Source: Proteobacteria bacterium UBA4575 (GTDB taxonomy: Bacteria > Pseudomonadota > Gammaproteobacteria > UBA4575). Taken from it: a stretch of DNA of 5,867 bases. The stretch's first letter is position 1, and each line of letters begins with the position of its first letter. Of the stretch, positions 1 through 5,867 are shown piece after piece. A program made the position numbers and the translations under genes. The notes beneath the pieces are model-generated. The model was not told where the DNA came from and did no database searches. It saw nothing but the letters and a program-made list of their open reading frames with translations. The DNA is taken from the NCBI GenBank assembly GCA_002386945.1, contig DGKH01000047.1:1-5867 (forward strand), given 5' to 3'.

Positions 1-1
1 T

Positions 2-922
2 AAATTTAAGTCTGTTGTTTTTGTGCCTGCTGTGTTGATGCTGCTCATATCAACTGCAAGTGCGACCTGTGTGCGTGACATTAACGGCGCTGTTGTCACT
101 GATAATGACGGTGTAGGTAGTCCGCCTGCGATACTGAAAGATAGTACTTACGGTATGGGTGATGCTTGTCCGGCAATCCCTGATGCATATACCGTGAACT
201 TTTATAAATTAGGTATTTGTACTGAAGATCCATCGACCAATGATCTGTCGAGTTGTCAGTTCATGCTAAACAGTAATGCAGTTAATGGTGTGCAACATAC
301 GATTTCATATCCGGCAGAATCAGCCTTGGCTACTGGTGAGTTTGAAATCGCTCCAGGAAGCTATGGCTACATGGTGGGAGTTTTATCCAATAAGCTAGGC
401 ATTACGCACACTGAAACTTTTTCAGAGCAGCTTGTAGGCTCTAATGGTACTGGTACTAGCTGCTGGACTAATGGCATAACTACAGCTATGAGTGGTGATG
501 GTTATACGCATGAAGCTCATGGGGTTGTAGCTATATCTGACCCTATTAGTCCTGCGTTAGATTGTGGTTCGGCGGATAGTGCTAATCCGGTAGTTTCGTA
601 TGAGGTTATTGATACTATGGGTGAAAATTGCGGTGCTGGCTTCAGTATAGTAGATACTGGATTCACTATGAGTAACGGCACGGCCTCTGGTAGATTGCTT
701 CAAAATAATGGCATTACTGATGCGACAAGCTGTGCGAATGCTAGTCGAATACTCTGGGTGGTTGATCTTACAACGGCATTGGTAGTAACACCGACAACTC
801 AATTCACTTTGAGTTTTAAATTGACCGATGCAGTGAGTGTTGATGCAGGCAGTAACGGTGGTGTAGGCACGATGGTGAAAATGGGTGCGGATCCATTTCA
901 GGCTATTTTGACCACACGTTAA
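2..922 (+). CDS. Secreted eight-cysteine protein of unknown function (5' end off window)
   Basis: The reading frame is open from base 2, so the GTG at 23 is not the real start: the codons before it (KFKSVVF) supply the basic and early hydrophobic part of a signal peptide. The 306 visible residues begin with this Sec signal, with likely cleavage after the Ala-Ser-Ala ending at residue 21. There is no lipobox, since Thr precedes the first Cys. The mature part is rich in Gly, Ser, Thr and Asn and poor in Lys and Arg. It has eight cysteines (about residues 23, 56, 73, 85, 154, 188, 210, 244), an even number that suggests disulfides formed in the periplasm or outside the cell. No transmembrane segment follows the signal. 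Distinctive stretches are NFYKLGICTEDP, APGSYGYMVGV and GTGTSCWT. I do not recognise the family; it resembles a surface or secreted beta-rich protein, which is inference. A strong terminator lies about 40 bp after the stop, so it ends its transcription unit. Confidence 0.85.
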   Translation, partial: KFKSVVFVPAVLMLLISTASATCVRDINGAVVTDNDGVGSPPAILKDSTYGMGDACPAIPDAYTVNFYKLGICTEDPSTNDLSSCQFMLNSNAVNGVQHTISYPAESALATGEFEIAPGSYGYMVGVLSNKLGITHTETFSEQLVGSNGTGTSCWTNGITTAMSGDGYTHEAHGVVAISDPISPALDCGSADSANPVVSYEVIDTMGENCGAGFSIVDTGFTMSNGTASGRLLQNNGITDATSCANASRILWVVDLTTALVVTPTTQFTLSFKLTDAVSVDAGSNGGVGTMVKMGADPFQAILTTR

Positions 923-933
923 GGTGTAGTTAT

Positions 934-952
934 TGGCTTTTTTTAAAAGCCA
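934..952 (+). other. Small inverted repeat upstream of the main terminator
   Basis: Eight-base arms TGGCTTTT (934-941) and AAAAGCCA (945-952) are separated by three T's. It lies 12 bp after the stop of the secreted-protein gene and 12 bp before the strong terminator. No T-run follows it on the + strand, so it is unlikely to terminate alone. It may stabilise the 3' end of the transcript or act as the first half of a tandem terminator. Confidence 0.4.
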
Positions 953-963
953 GTAGTTCAGAT

Positions 964-992
964 AAAAACGCCCACTTATAGTGGGCGTTTTT
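964..992 (+). terminator. Rho-independent terminator, symmetrical
   Basis: This is a perfect 12-base inverted repeat: AAAAACGCCCAC at 964-975, loop TTATA at 976-980, GTGGGCGTTTTT at 981-992. The GC-rich CGCCCAC/GTGGGCG core followed by five T's is a textbook intrinsic terminator. The matching A-run before the stem means it could also work on the - strand, but no - strand gene lies to its right for another 2.5 kb. It insulates ppnP from the upstream gene. Confidence 0.9.
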
Positions 993-1006
993 GTATCTGT
1001 GGGTTT

Positions 1007-1036
1007 TTATTCTTCGATGACTATTCACCTTATAAT
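1007..1036 (+). promoter_or_regulatory. Candidate sigma-70 promoter for ppnP
   Basis: A perfect TATAAT -10 hexamer lies at 1031-1036. The best -35 is a weak TTATTC at 1007-1012 with an 18-bp spacer. It sits just past the upstream terminator, where a new promoter is needed. Transcription from about 1043 would begin after the ATG at 1037, which supports the downstream ATG at 1076 as the start of ppnP. Confidence 0.5.
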
Positions 1037-1075
1037 ATGGGTCAATTTTCTCTATTCAGATTGCAGGAGTATGTA

Positions 1076-1357
1076 ATGCTTAAAGTGAATGCGTATTTTG
1101 ATGATCAAGTCCTTTCAATTGCCTATCAAGGTGAATCCTTGGCAACCACAGTCGGCGTGATGGAAGCAGGTGACTATACTTTTTCTACCAGTCAGTATGA
1201 ACGTATGACGATTATTGATGGTGAGTTATGGGCTAAGCTGCCAGGACAGGATGAGTTTAAGCCATACACGCATGGTGATCAGTTTGAAGTGGTGGCCAAT
1301 GCCAGCTTTGATGTTAAGGTGATGCGGGCAACGGCTTATCTATGCACCTATGAATAA
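1076..1357 (+). CDS. ppnP: Pyrimidine/purine nucleoside phosphorylase PpnP (DUF1255, cupin fold)
   Basis: This family (E. coli YaiE/PpnP) splits a broad range of purine and pyrimidine nucleosides with phosphate into free base and ribose 1-phosphate in the cytosol, for nucleoside salvage. The 93 residues match the family's usual length of about 94. Recognisable stretches are VGVMEAGDYTFST at 26-38, MTIIDGELWAKLPG at 44-57, a cupin-like FEVVANASFDVKV at 70-82, and the characteristic C-terminal YLCTYE. The start at 1076 is preferred over the in-frame ATG at 1037: AGGAG at 1065-1069 sits 6 bases before it, the protein then aligns from its first residue with E. coli PpnP as I remember it, and the upstream ATG overlaps the promoter region. 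The gene stands alone between a terminator and the chrA leader, with no other nucleoside-metabolism gene nearby. The call rests on recalled family sequence; the enzymatic role is by homology. Confidence 0.93.
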   Translation: MLKVNAYFDDQVLSIAYQGESLATTVGVMEAGDYTFSTSQYERMTIIDGELWAKLPGQDEFKPYTHGDQFEVVANASFDVKVMRATAYLCTYE

Positions 1358-1390
1358 TATTAGGGTAATTTGCCGTATAGAAAACCTGAT

Positions 1391-1421
1391 TTGACTCAAT
1401 AAGATCTTCTAGCCTCATACT
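1391..1421 (+). promoter_or_regulatory. Weak candidate promoter upstream of chrA
   Basis: A good -35-like TTGACT (1391-1396) is followed by CATACT (1416-1421) as the best -10 match, but the 19-bp spacer is longer than ideal. It lies in the 110-bp gap between ppnP and chrA, which has no clear terminator. Read-through from the ppnP promoter is an equally possible source of chrA transcript. A short palindrome TTAGGCCTAA at 1444-1453 lies between this element and the start codon. Confidence 0.3.
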
Positions 1422-1467
1422 TGGTGTCGATTAATTCATAGGCTTAGGCCTAAAAGCAGGTCCTCCT

Positions 1468-2829
1468 ATGAGTGATAACAAGACACTGAAAGAGCTTGCA
1501 GAGGCAGTAAGCACTGACCAAATCCCTTTTACTGACGCTATTCTATTTTGGTTGAAGCTAGGCTTTATTAGCTTTGGTGGTCCTGCCGGACAAATTGCCA
1601 TCATGCACCAAGAGTTGGTCGAAAAACGGCGCTGGATTTCAGAGAGTAGATTCTTACATGCATTGAATTACTGCATGTTGTTGCCGGGGCCTGAGGCGCA
1701 ACAGCTGGCGACCTATATTGGTTGGTTAATGCACAGGGGTTGGGGTGGCATTATCGCTGGTGCGTTGTTTGTACTGCCTTCCTTATTTATATTGATTGGC
1801 CTGTCTTGGGTCTATATTGCTTATGGCGATGTACCACTGGTCATGGGTGTGTTCTATGGTATCAAGCCAGCAGTAACCGCTATCATCTTGTTTGCTGCGT
1901 ATCGTATCGGTTCACGTGCGATCAGTAATGGCGTCTTGTTCGGCATCGCAGTCGGCGCATTTCTAGCGATCTTTTGGCTCAAGTTACCGTTCCCTTTAAT
2001 CGTCCTGCTTGCTGGTCTTATTGGTTTCTTTGGTGGGCGTTTATGGCCGCATCAATTTTCTGCAAAGGCTGGGCATGGAAAGGCCACAGAGTCGAAATTG
2101 CCGGCGATTATTGATGACCATAGCGTGTTGCCTCAGCATGCTCAGTTCAGTGTTTCAAAATTGGTCCTAGCTTTTGCTATTGGTTTCCTATTGTGGCTGA
2201 TTCCAATTGGCCTACTGCATTTCATCTATGGTTGGGAGCATACCTTGACTCAGATGGCCTGGTTCTTCACAAAAGCGGCTTTAGTGACATTCGGTGGCGC
2301 CTACGCAGTGTTACCTTACATTTATCAAGGGGCAGCGACTCATTACGGCTGGGCTACACCACAACAGATGATGGATGGCTTGGCGCTGGGTGAAACCACA
2401 CCAGGGCCCTTGATTATGGTGGTGGCCTTCGTCGGTTTTATTGGTGGCTATGTGAATGAGTTATTTGGCCCAGATCAGTTATTTCTTGCAGGTGCGGTGG
2501 CTGCCTCGCTGGTGACGTGGTTTACCTTTGTGCCATCGTTTGTCTTCATCTTTGCCGGTGGCCCATTTATTGAGACCACCCATGGCAATCTCAAATTTAC
2601 GGCGCCTCTGACGGCGATTACAGCAGCTGTCGTCGGTGTGATTTTGAATCTAGCGGTCTTCTTTGCTTATCATATGCTGTGGCCACAAGGTTTTGGTGAG
2701 GCGATCGACTTACCATCTTTAGCTATTAGTGTTGTGGCGATGTTAGGACTGTTTTACTTCAAGCTGAATATCATGATGGTTATTATGATCAGCGCAGTGC
2801 TGGGATTGTTGATTCACTCGTTTGTATAG
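1468..2829 (+). CDS. chrA: Chromate transporter, two-domain ChrA (CHR) family
   Basis: ChrA is an inner-membrane protein that expels chromate, probably driven by the proton gradient; many family members outside chromate-resistant strains are untested and may move other oxyanions such as sulfate. At 453 residues this is the long-chain form with two homologous CHR domains. The first half carries FGGPAGQIAIMHQE (36-49) and LLPGPEAQQLATYIG (71-85). The second repeats the pattern with TFGGAYAVLPY (274-284) and ALGETTPGPL (306-315). The halves are joined by a hydrophilic linker at about 192-228, and most of the rest is hydrophobic membrane segment. The ATG at 1468 is the only plausible start: a stop lies in frame at 1432 with no ATG, GTG or TTG between. 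The Shine-Dalgarno is poor (AGG at 1458-1460). No chrB, chrC or other metal-resistance gene is adjacent, so induction by chromate is not supported by context. Confidence 0.93.
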   Translation: MSDNKTLKELAEAVSTDQIPFTDAILFWLKLGFISFGGPAGQIAIMHQELVEKRRWISESRFLHALNYCMLLPGPEAQQLATYIGWLMHRGWGGIIAGALFVLPSLFILIGLSWVYIAYGDVPLVMGVFYGIKPAVTAIILFAAYRIGSRAISNGVLFGIAVGAFLAIFWLKLPFPLIVLLAGLIGFFGGRLWPHQFSAKAGHGKATESKLPAIIDDHSVLPQHAQFSVSKLVLAFAIGFLLWLIPIGLLHFIYGWEHTLTQMAWFFTKAALVTFGGAYAVLPYIYQGAATHYGWATPQQMMDGLALGETTPGPLIMVVAFVGFIGGYVNELFGPDQLFLAGAVAASLVTWFTFVPSFVFIFAGGPFIETTHGNLKFTAPLTAITAAVVGVILNLAVFFAYHMLWPQGFGEAIDLPSLAISVVAMLGLFYFKLNIMMVIMISAVLGLLIHSFV

Positions 2830-2857
2830 CCAGTCTGTGGGGTTGTAACAAATGTTT

Positions 2858-2871
2858 AAGGCTGTAGCCTT
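2858..2871 (+). other. Short hairpin in the chrA 3' region
   Basis: AAGGC/GCCTT arms around TGTA form a 5-bp hairpin 28 bp after the chrA stop. No T-run follows, so it is not a convincing intrinsic terminator. No better candidate exists in the 122-bp gap, so chrA transcription may end by Rho or run on into the next gene. Confidence 0.3.
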
Positions 2872-2895
2872 GTGCTGAATTTATACCGCTGTCTG

Positions 2896-2924
2896 TTGGA
2901 TTAAGGGCACTAAAAAGGTATTAT
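2896..2924 (+). promoter_or_regulatory. Candidate sigma-70 promoter for the 176-residue exported protein
   Basis: TTGGAT (2896-2901) and TATTAT (2919-2924) are separated by an ideal 17 bp. The -10 matches the consensus at five of six bases, the -35 at three. Initiation near 2931 would leave a leader of only about 21 bases. Inverted half-sites AAGGGCAC (2903-2910) and GTGCCCCTT (2941-2949) flank the -10, which could be an operator. Confidence 0.45.
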
Positions 2925-2951
2925 TACTTAACTATTAATTGTGCCCCTTTA

Positions 2952-3482
2952 ATGAATCTTCGAAACCAACTGCTTTGCCTGTCGTTATTGACAATCTCTA
3001 CCTCTATTTACGCCCAAGATCCTACTTTAAACGGCTCTAATCGATACGGTGTGCATGGTCTATCATTTGTTCATCACCTGCTGAGTAGCTCCGATAGCAC
3101 GGTTGAAGGCTTTTCTAATCAACTCAGTTTGTTTTCGATCGCGTTACCAGAAGAGGATTTCTTTGATGATGCGATTATCGGAAGTTTAATTCACAGTGGC
3201 GGGAAGCGTTGTTTGGTTCTAGGTGCCAGAAAGCATTGGAGGCATTTCAGCGATAGGCTATCTTTTAATGGTGTGTATGCCTATGTTGGTGATGGCCCCA
3301 GTGATATCTTTAACGACTGCGGCGACAATAAAGTTTATAAAAGCATTGGTGACAAGACAGGTGTTGGTTTTGCTCCTTATCTCTATCATGGCTTTGAATA
3401 TGATCTTGATCGGAACCTATCGTTACACACAGGCTTTACCCTGATTAATATCCTCAGCGCTAATATTGAATATTCTTGGTAG
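2952..3482 (+). CDS. Exported protein of unknown function, possible small outer-membrane beta-barrel
   Basis: The 176-residue product begins with a clear Sec signal (MNLRNQLLCLSLLTISTSIYA) in which cleavage is likely after Ala21, leaving a mature protein starting QDPTLNG. The mature chain has no long hydrophobic helix and shows alternating polar and aromatic stretches. Examples are LSFNGVYAYVGDG (103-115), GVGFAPYLYHGFEYDLD (137-153) and a final strand NIEYSW ending in Trp, as outer-membrane barrels commonly end in an aromatic residue. Two cysteines (87 and 123) could form a disulfide. It faintly recalls small barrels such as the PagL or OmpW type, but I see no PagL catalytic motif and assign no function. 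The start is fixed by the signal peptide: the GTG at 2941 runs into a stop at 2950. There is no Shine-Dalgarno within 15 bases of the ATG, so translation may be weak or regulated. It converges with the antiporter gene, with 29 bp between the stops. Confidence 0.75.
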   Translation: MNLRNQLLCLSLLTISTSIYAQDPTLNGSNRYGVHGLSFVHHLLSSSDSTVEGFSNQLSLFSIALPEEDFFDDAIIGSLIHSGGKRCLVLGARKHWRHFSDRLSFNGVYAYVGDGPSDIFNDCGDNKVYKSIGDKTGVGFAPYLYHGFEYDLDRNLSLHTGFTLINILSANIEYSW

Positions 3483-3491
3483 TCGATCACA

Positions 3492-3506
3492 GCCGTAAAT
3501 TACGGC
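3492..3506. terminator. Hairpin between convergent genes, possible bidirectional terminator
   Basis: GCCGTAA (3492-3498) and TTACGGC (3500-3506) form a perfect inverted repeat with one central base, in practice a 5-bp GC-rich stem with an AAATT loop. It lies 9 bp past the + strand stop and 5 bp past the - strand stop, exactly where a shared terminator would sit. Neither strand has a T-run after the stem, so it may instead protect the 3' ends. Confidence 0.45.
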
Positions 3507-3511
3507 GCAAA

Positions 3512-4693
3512 TCAATCCCTACGTAGATGATCTGATGTTGCGATAGGTGTTGGGTAACGAAATACGATCAGATATGAAGAGACGATGAAAGTCAGTAGGG
3601 TCGCTAGCTGAATCAACTGTGATGCCGACTGGCTAATAACACCAACCTGCAGTGCAAGCGCCCCCAATAGAATAGAAAACTCACTGAGTTGTCCAACTCG
3701 AAAGCCAACCTCGGTAGCAACCGCTGTATCTTCACCCGATAGCTGTAATAACTTTTTAAAGATAATAGGTTTAAGGGCAAGTGCAAACACGGCCAAGATA
3801 ATGCCTGGGATAAGAATGTCACCCAGCTGACTGATGTCGAAGCTAGCACCAATAGTGAAAAAGAAGATAATCAGGAAGAAATCGCGCAATGGTTTCAAAC
3901 TCTCGGCGATGAACTTTGAGATAGGCCCACTAGCAATAGCTACACCTGCGATAAATGCGCCAATCTCATGCGAAAGCCCCATAAGAGTGGCCAGTTCGGC
4001 CAGCCCCAAGCACCAGGCAATAGCTAATAGAAAAACATATTCTAAGATGGTATCAAAGCGTAGGAACAGCCTTTGTAAGATATATTTTTCAGATAGATAG
4101 GCCACTAAAATAATGGTTGGGAATGAGATTAATAAGGTCAGTAAGTGCTGCTGTGCGCTAGGATCATTCGCGTTAACTTGTCCTTGTGTATGTAAGAACA
4201 TCAATAGTCCGATCGCAATCAAATCTTGCAGTAATAAAATACTAATAATGATCTCACCGGTATGGCGGTGATGCAGCACTGTGGTCGGTAGTAATTTCAA
4301 ACCAATGATGGTGCTAGAGAAGATGCTACTGGCAGCAATAACTAATGATTCAGTCGAACTAAAACCAAAACTAATGGCAATCAAATAACCAAAGCCAGCA
4401 AATAGTAATGAGCTTGCAACAACTAAGATGGTTGAGCTCTTGAGCAAATGAATTAGCTTATTTGGGTTTAGATTAAGACCTAATAAAAACAGCAAGAACA
4501 TGATGCCGATATCAGAGATTTGTTGTAGAAAGCCGGCATCAGCGATCAGATTAAAGCCCGATTGCCCAAGGATAAGGCCAATGGCTATGTAGGCCACTAG
4601 CAAGGTCTGGCGAGCATATAAGGCGACGGTTGCCAATACTGCGGCGCCGGTAAAGATCAAAAAGATCGTTGATATAATATGCTCTGGATGCAT
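3512..4693 (-). CDS. Monovalent cation/proton antiporter, CPA2 family (KefB/KefC-like membrane domain only)
   Basis: CPA2 proteins exchange K+ or Na+ for protons across the inner membrane and help control cytoplasmic pH and cation levels. The 393 residues are nearly all membrane segments and form one Na_H_Exchanger domain. Family landmarks are MFLLFLLGLNLNP (65-77), SSIFSSTIIGLKLL (122-135), LLLQDLIAI (153-161), LSHEIGAFIAGVAIASGP (240-257), a RDFFLIIFFFTIG helix (270-282) and GQLSEFSILLG (334-344). The Gln156-Asp157 pair corresponds to the QD of KefC rather than the ND/DD of Na+/H+ exchangers, so K+/H+ exchange is the better guess (inference). The protein ends about 15 residues after the last helix, so the C-terminal TrkA-N (RCK) domain of KefB/KefC is absent, as in many short CPA2 members. 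The start is fixed by a stop 15 bases upstream; AGG 12 bases before the ATG is a poor ribosome site. It follows glcF by 28 bp on the same strand, so it is probably co-transcribed. Confidence 0.9.
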   Translation of the reverse strand: MHPEHIISTIFLIFTGAAVLATVALYARQTLLVAYIAIGLILGQSGFNLIADAGFLQQISDIGIMFLLFLLGLNLNPNKLIHLLKSSTILVVASSLLFAGFGYLIAISFGFSSTESLVIAASSIFSSTIIGLKLLPTTVLHHRHTGEIIISILLLQDLIAIGLLMFLHTQGQVNANDPSAQQHLLTLLISFPTIILVAYLSEKYILQRLFLRFDTILEYVFLLAIAWCLGLAELATLMGLSHEIGAFIAGVAIASGPISKFIAESLKPLRDFFLIIFFFTIGASFDISQLGDILIPGIILAVFALALKPIIFKKLLQLSGEDTAVATEVGFRVGQLSEFSILLGALALQVGVISQSASQLIQLATLLTFIVSSYLIVFRYPTPIATSDHLRRD

Positions 4694-4721
4694 GGTCTTA
4701 AAGTGCCTTTAAAAGTGTTTA

Positions 4722-5867
4722 TTAGTGGTCTAGTTCGACCAATTCCAACCAATGCCTTACAGGCGTTTGAGTGCCTTTTTGTAGGTGCAGCATACAGCCG
4801 ATATTGGCACTCGCAATCAACTCGACGGGTACTTCTTCTAGTTTTTCTAACTTGTCTTGTCGCAGTTTGTTAGCCATCTCAGTGTGTAGTATCGAATAGG
4901 TCCCAGCTGATCCACAGCATAGATGGCGGTCTGTAAAGGGTTGTAACTGATAGCCTGCACGAGTCAGTATCTCCTCGGCATGATGATCTAACTGTTGTGC
5001 ATGCTGCAAGGTGCAGGGTGGATGAAATACAATATGGTTTAGCGTGGGCTGGCTTTTGCGTAGGGGTAGCCGGCTTAAGACTTCTGATGCATCTAAGCTA
5101 TGTTCTGCTACTCGTTTTGCTTTTTCAGCATAGTGCTCATCATGGGCAAGCAATCGAGGATATTCCTGCAGCATCGCGCCACAGCCACTGGCAGTCATGA
5201 TAATAGCTTTGCAACCGTTTTCGATCTGCGTATGCCAACTATCGATATTTTTCTTGATCCGATCTAAGGATTTTTCCTCGGCATCATTGTGATATTCAAT
5301 GGCACCACAGCAATGGTTATAGCTATCAAGGTGACTGCTGATATCCGCGCGTGCTAAAAGCTGCTGAAGTTTCTCAGCAATACCTGGTGCGGCAACTGAC
5401 TGCACACAGCCTTTTAATATGAGGTATTCAGGGTTCTTTGTTTCTGCTGTGCTCTTATAAGAGGTTTTTACAGTAACGTTTGGAGTCAGTTTTAGATTGC
5501 GCGCAAGCCAATAGAAGGGGTGTAATAATCGCGGTCGAGTGAAAACAAAGCAGAGTAGATGACGTAGTGTTCTAGGCCACCATTTTCGGGGTACGCGTTG
5601 TAATAAAGTCTGTTTTCCAAAATCAATTAACTCACGATACTCAACACCCGACGGGCAGGTGGTCTCGCAATTGAGACAGGACAGGCAGCTATCAATGTGT
5701 TGCAAACTAGCATTGCTGACCGCTTGATCTTCTAGTGCTTCTTTAATTAGATAGATGCGACCACGTGGACCATCCAGTTCATTACCTGTGACCTGATGCG
5801 TCGGACAGGTGGCATTGCAAAAGCCACAATGCACGCATTTACGGAGGATGTCATTAACCCTGCTGCC
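4722..5867 (-). CDS. glcF: Glycolate oxidase iron-sulfur subunit GlcF (N-terminus off window)
   Basis: GlcF carries electrons from the flavin subunits GlcD/GlcE in the glycolate oxidase complex, which turns glycolate into glyoxylate at the inner membrane. The frame stays open to the window edge, and the residues before the GTG at 5832 (ILRKC) match the family, so that GTG is an internal valine and the true start lies perhaps 15-20 codons beyond the edge. Counting from the first visible codon, 381 residues are present. Two 4Fe-4S ferredoxin motifs are complete: Cys 11, 14, 17, 21 (CVHCGFCNATCP) and Cys 61, 64, 67, 71 (CLSCLNCETTCP). Two CCG domains follow: Cys154 with Cys186-Cys187-Gly and Cys229, then Cys285 with Cys317-Cys318-Gly and Cys358. 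Near-identical stretches to E. coli GlcF as I recall it include ELDGPRGRIYLIK, CTLQHAQ, HLCCGSAGTY and the C-terminal VRHWLELVE. glcD and glcE are expected to the right. No sign of decay. Confidence 0.96.
   Translation of the reverse strand, partial: GSRVNDILRKCVHCGFCNATCPTHQVTGNELDGPRGRIYLIKEALEDQAVSNASLQHIDSCLSCLNCETTCPSGVEYRELIDFGKQTLLQRVPRKWWPRTLRHLLCFVFTRPRLLHPFYWLARNLKLTPNVTVKTSYKSTAETKNPEYLILKGCVQSVAAPGIAEKLQQLLARADISSHLDSYNHCCGAIEYHNDAEEKSLDRIKKNIDSWHTQIENGCKAIIMTASGCGAMLQEYPRLLAHDEHYAEKAKRVAEHSLDASEVLSRLPLRKSQPTLNHIVFHPPCTLQHAQQLDHHAEEILTRAGYQLQPFTDRHLCCGSAGTYSILHTEMANKLRQDKLEKLEEVPVELIASANIGCMLHLQKGTQTPVRHWLELVELDH

Noticed and set aside
557..802. 81-codon open frame on the - strand inside the secreted-protein gene
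   Set aside because: It lies wholly within a well-supported gene, has no ribosome site worth noting and encodes no recognisable pattern; it is a shadow frame.
1037..1075. Thirteen-residue N-terminal extension of ppnP from the ATG at 1037
   Set aside because: It would exceed the family length, lacks a Shine-Dalgarno and begins one base after the -10 box, while the ATG at 1076 has AGGAG at ideal spacing.
1358..1467. Possible terminator, RNA gene or riboswitch in the ppnP-chrA gap
   Set aside because: I found only short palindromes (AAGATCTT at 1401-1408 and TTAGGCCTAA at 1444-1453), with no stem followed by a T-run and no recognisable structured RNA.
1722..2393. Two short + strand frames inside chrA (1722-1928 and 2193-2393)
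   Set aside because: Both overlap the transporter in another frame and have no protein-like family signal.
3834..4100. 88-codon + strand frame opposite the antiporter
   Set aside because: It is antisense to a clear membrane-protein gene; its Lys- and Ser-rich translation is what the reverse complement of hydrophobic codons can produce.
4679..5200. Two + strand frames opposite glcF (4679-4873 and 4997-5200)
   Set aside because: They are antisense to the strongly conserved glcF or its junction and have no independent support.
5832..5834. GTG as the start codon of glcF
   Set aside because: It is the Val in the first cysteine motif (C-V-H-C); starting there would lose the first cluster cysteine, and the frame is open with family-like residues up to the window edge.

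Overview
The window (5,867 bp, moderate GC, about 45% by eye) looks like ordinary chromosome from a Gram-negative, probably aquatic or marine, gammaproteobacterium. The pointers are a glycolate oxidase GlcF close in sequence to the E. coli type, a PpnP (DUF1255) nucleoside phosphorylase, and Sec-type signal peptides on exported proteins, one of which ends like an outer-membrane barrel. The taxonomic reading is inference; there is no rRNA or tRNA to anchor it.

The left part is on the + strand. It opens with the 3' portion of a secreted, cysteine-containing protein of unknown function whose start lies off the window (2-922), closed by a strong hairpin/T-tract terminator at 964-992. Then come a compact ppnP gene (1076-1357) with its own TATAAT promoter element, a two-domain ChrA-family chromate transporter (1468-2829), and a small exported protein with barrel-like features (2952-3482) behind its own candidate promoter. 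These look like separately transcribed single genes more than one operon: each is preceded by a 110-155 bp gap, and promoter-like elements precede at least two of them.

The right part is on the - strand and converges on the left part at a hairpin at 3492-3506. Reading leftwards from the window edge, it holds glcF (the iron-sulfur subunit of glycolate oxidase, N-terminus cut off by the edge) and, 28 bp downstream, a CPA2-family cation/proton antiporter without a cytosolic regulatory domain. These two are probably co-transcribed, with glcD and glcE expected further right. GlcDEF oxidises glycolate to glyoxylate, so the right part is a piece of a carbon-utilisation operon with a K+(Na+)/H+ antiporter attached.

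No mobile element, CRISPR array, phage gene or RNA gene was found, and no gene-free stretch exceeds about 155 bp. I do not see a convincing new biological system. The items most worth a second look are the unrecognised eight-cysteine secreted protein, the inverted repeat around the start region of the 176-residue exported protein, and the glcF-antiporter pairing.
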